Source of the DNA: Gammaproteobacteria bacterium
GTDB taxonomy: Bacteria > Pseudomonadota > Gammaproteobacteria > Pseudomonadales > GM7GCV1
Length of the DNA: 6,322 nucleotides
Direction: 5' to 3'
Assembly: GCA_030830945.1 (NCBI GenBank)
Contig: JAURLY010000051.1
Coordinates: 1-6,322, forward strand
Shown here: piece by piece, positions 5,682 through 6,322 of the stretch
Numbering within the stretch: position 1 is the first letter of the stretch
Layout of the letters: the number at the start of each line of letters is the position of its first letter
The notes under the pieces: model-generated
The model's database searches: none
What the model saw: the letters and a program-made list of their open reading frames with translations, nothing else
What the model was told of the DNA's origin: nothing
Position numbers and translations under genes: made by a program

Positions 5682-6322
5682 TCTCCTGCAGTAAACCCAT
5701 ACCTCATTAGCTCAGGTGCAAGCTGGCCTTCCAGCTTGTAGCTGGCTATTTCCCGTCTCTCCGGATAATTTTTCCTTAGCTCATCAAACCATATCCCTGA
5801 TTCCTTCTCGGCCTCCGAAGCAAGCGACTCAGCATTTCGCATTCGAAAGGTGTCTACTTGCGGGTTGTAGATTTGCAGAAGAAGTTCATCTTTAGCCGCT
5901 TGGCTAAGTTTTTGCGCAATGCGAGGCAAAAGCTCAACGTTGCACGGTTCAAAATCAAAGTGACGGCAAAACTCTTCATAAACTTGAGAAGTCCCGCGAG
6001 CTTTGCCCTCCATGGAATAACCGGCGATATGGGGCGTTGCGAGAGTTACTCTGGACATTAATTCCCGACAAACCCTGGGCTCATTTTCCCAAACATCCAA
6101 AACAACCCGAACATCCGGGCGCTCTGTCATAAATGCTTTCAAATCAACTTCTTTAATAACCCCACCACGGCCGGCATTTAGCAAAATGGCGTTTTCAGGT
6201 AAGTTGTCGAGCACTCCCCTATCAATCATATAAAGGGTTGGGAATTTACTCTCTGAATCGGTAGTAAGTGGCGCGTGTATACAGACCAAATCACTATCCA
6301 TTACCTCGGCCAGAGAATCCGA
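5678..6322 (-). CDS. pdxB: Erythronate-4-phosphate dehydrogenase PdxB, N-terminus beyond the right edge
   Basis: PdxB oxidises 4-phosphoerythronate to 2-oxo-3-hydroxy-4-phosphobutanoate with NAD, the second step of the DXP-dependent pathway to pyridoxal phosphate. The frame is open to base 6322 and gives 214 residues. By alignment to E. coli PdxB (378 residues), about 156 N-terminal residues, including the Rossmann nucleotide-binding glycines, are missing. Seen here, in fragment numbering: HAPLT; NAGRGGV with catalytic Arg52; LDVWENEP with Glu81; and PHIAGYSMEGKARGTSQVYE with catalytic His98. The spacings Arg-29-Glu-17-His equal E. coli Arg208, Glu237 and His254. The C-terminal part, with DELRKNYPERRE and the final RYGF, is the PdxB-specific dimerisation domain, which separates it from other D-2-hydroxyacid dehydrogenases. 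The ATG at 6299-6301 is internal and not the true start. The gene converges on the 59-codon gene, sharing stop-codon bases. Confidence 0.96.
   Translation of the reverse strand, partial: SDSLAEVMDSDLVCIHAPLTTDSESKFPTLYMIDRGVLDNLPENAILLNAGRGGVIKEVDLKAFMTERPDVRVVLDVWENEPRVCRELMSRVTLATPHIAGYSMEGKARGTSQVYEEFCRHFDFEPCNVELLPRIAQKLSQAAKDELLLQIYNPQVDTFRMRNAESLASEAEKESGIWFDELRKNYPERREIASYKLEGQLAPELMRYGFTAGD

Noticed and set aside
5858..6061. 67-codon plus-strand open frame opposite pdxB
   Set aside because: It is antisense to conserved PdxB sequence, including the IAGYSMEGKARG motif, and has no good ribosome site.

Overview
The window is a compact, fully coding stretch of a bacterial chromosome. It most resembles a gammaproteobacterium of moderate GC, perhaps a marine Cellvibrionales, Alteromonas or Pseudomonas relative. 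This placement is inferred from a Pseudomonas-type glnD-dapC pair, an E. coli YfbQ/AlaA-type aminotransferase and an E. coli-type PdxB, not from a database search. No tRNA, rRNA, insertion sequence, CRISPR array or phage structural gene is visible.

Layout. Bases 1-2075 hold the C-terminal three quarters of glnD (PII uridylyltransferase/uridylyl-removing enzyme), running in from the left edge. After 15 bases comes dapC (2091-3290), the succinyl-diaminopimelate aminotransferase of lysine and peptidoglycan synthesis. After 17 more bases comes an endonuclease III gene, nth (3308-3961). These three probably form one transcription unit. An AT-rich gap of 84 bases (3962-4045) then carries two inverted repeats and a weak candidate promoter. 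It precedes an alanine-forming aminotransferase of the AlaA family (4046-5470) whose N-terminus carries an extra domain of about 55 residues resembling phage P22 Cro. A 59-codon gene of unknown function follows (5502-5681), with a Shine-Dalgarno region that can pair almost completely with the 3' end of 16S rRNA. Its stop codon overlaps the stop of the convergent pdxB gene (minus strand, 5678 to beyond 6322; erythronate-4-phosphate dehydrogenase of PLP synthesis) through a shared CTAG.

How the genes relate. GlnD reports nitrogen status. DapC and AlaA are both glutamate-linked, PLP-dependent aminotransferases, and PdxB makes a precursor of PLP. The most unusual object is the Cro-like helix-turn-helix fused in frame to an apparently intact AlaA enzyme. 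It has the same general logic as the MocR/PdxR regulators (DNA-binding domain plus fold-type I aminotransferase), but the DNA-binding domain is of a different type and the enzyme's key residues are retained. Dyads and repeated TTGTCAAY motifs just upstream are candidate sites for autoregulation. That regulatory role is inference; the fusion itself is read directly from the sequence.
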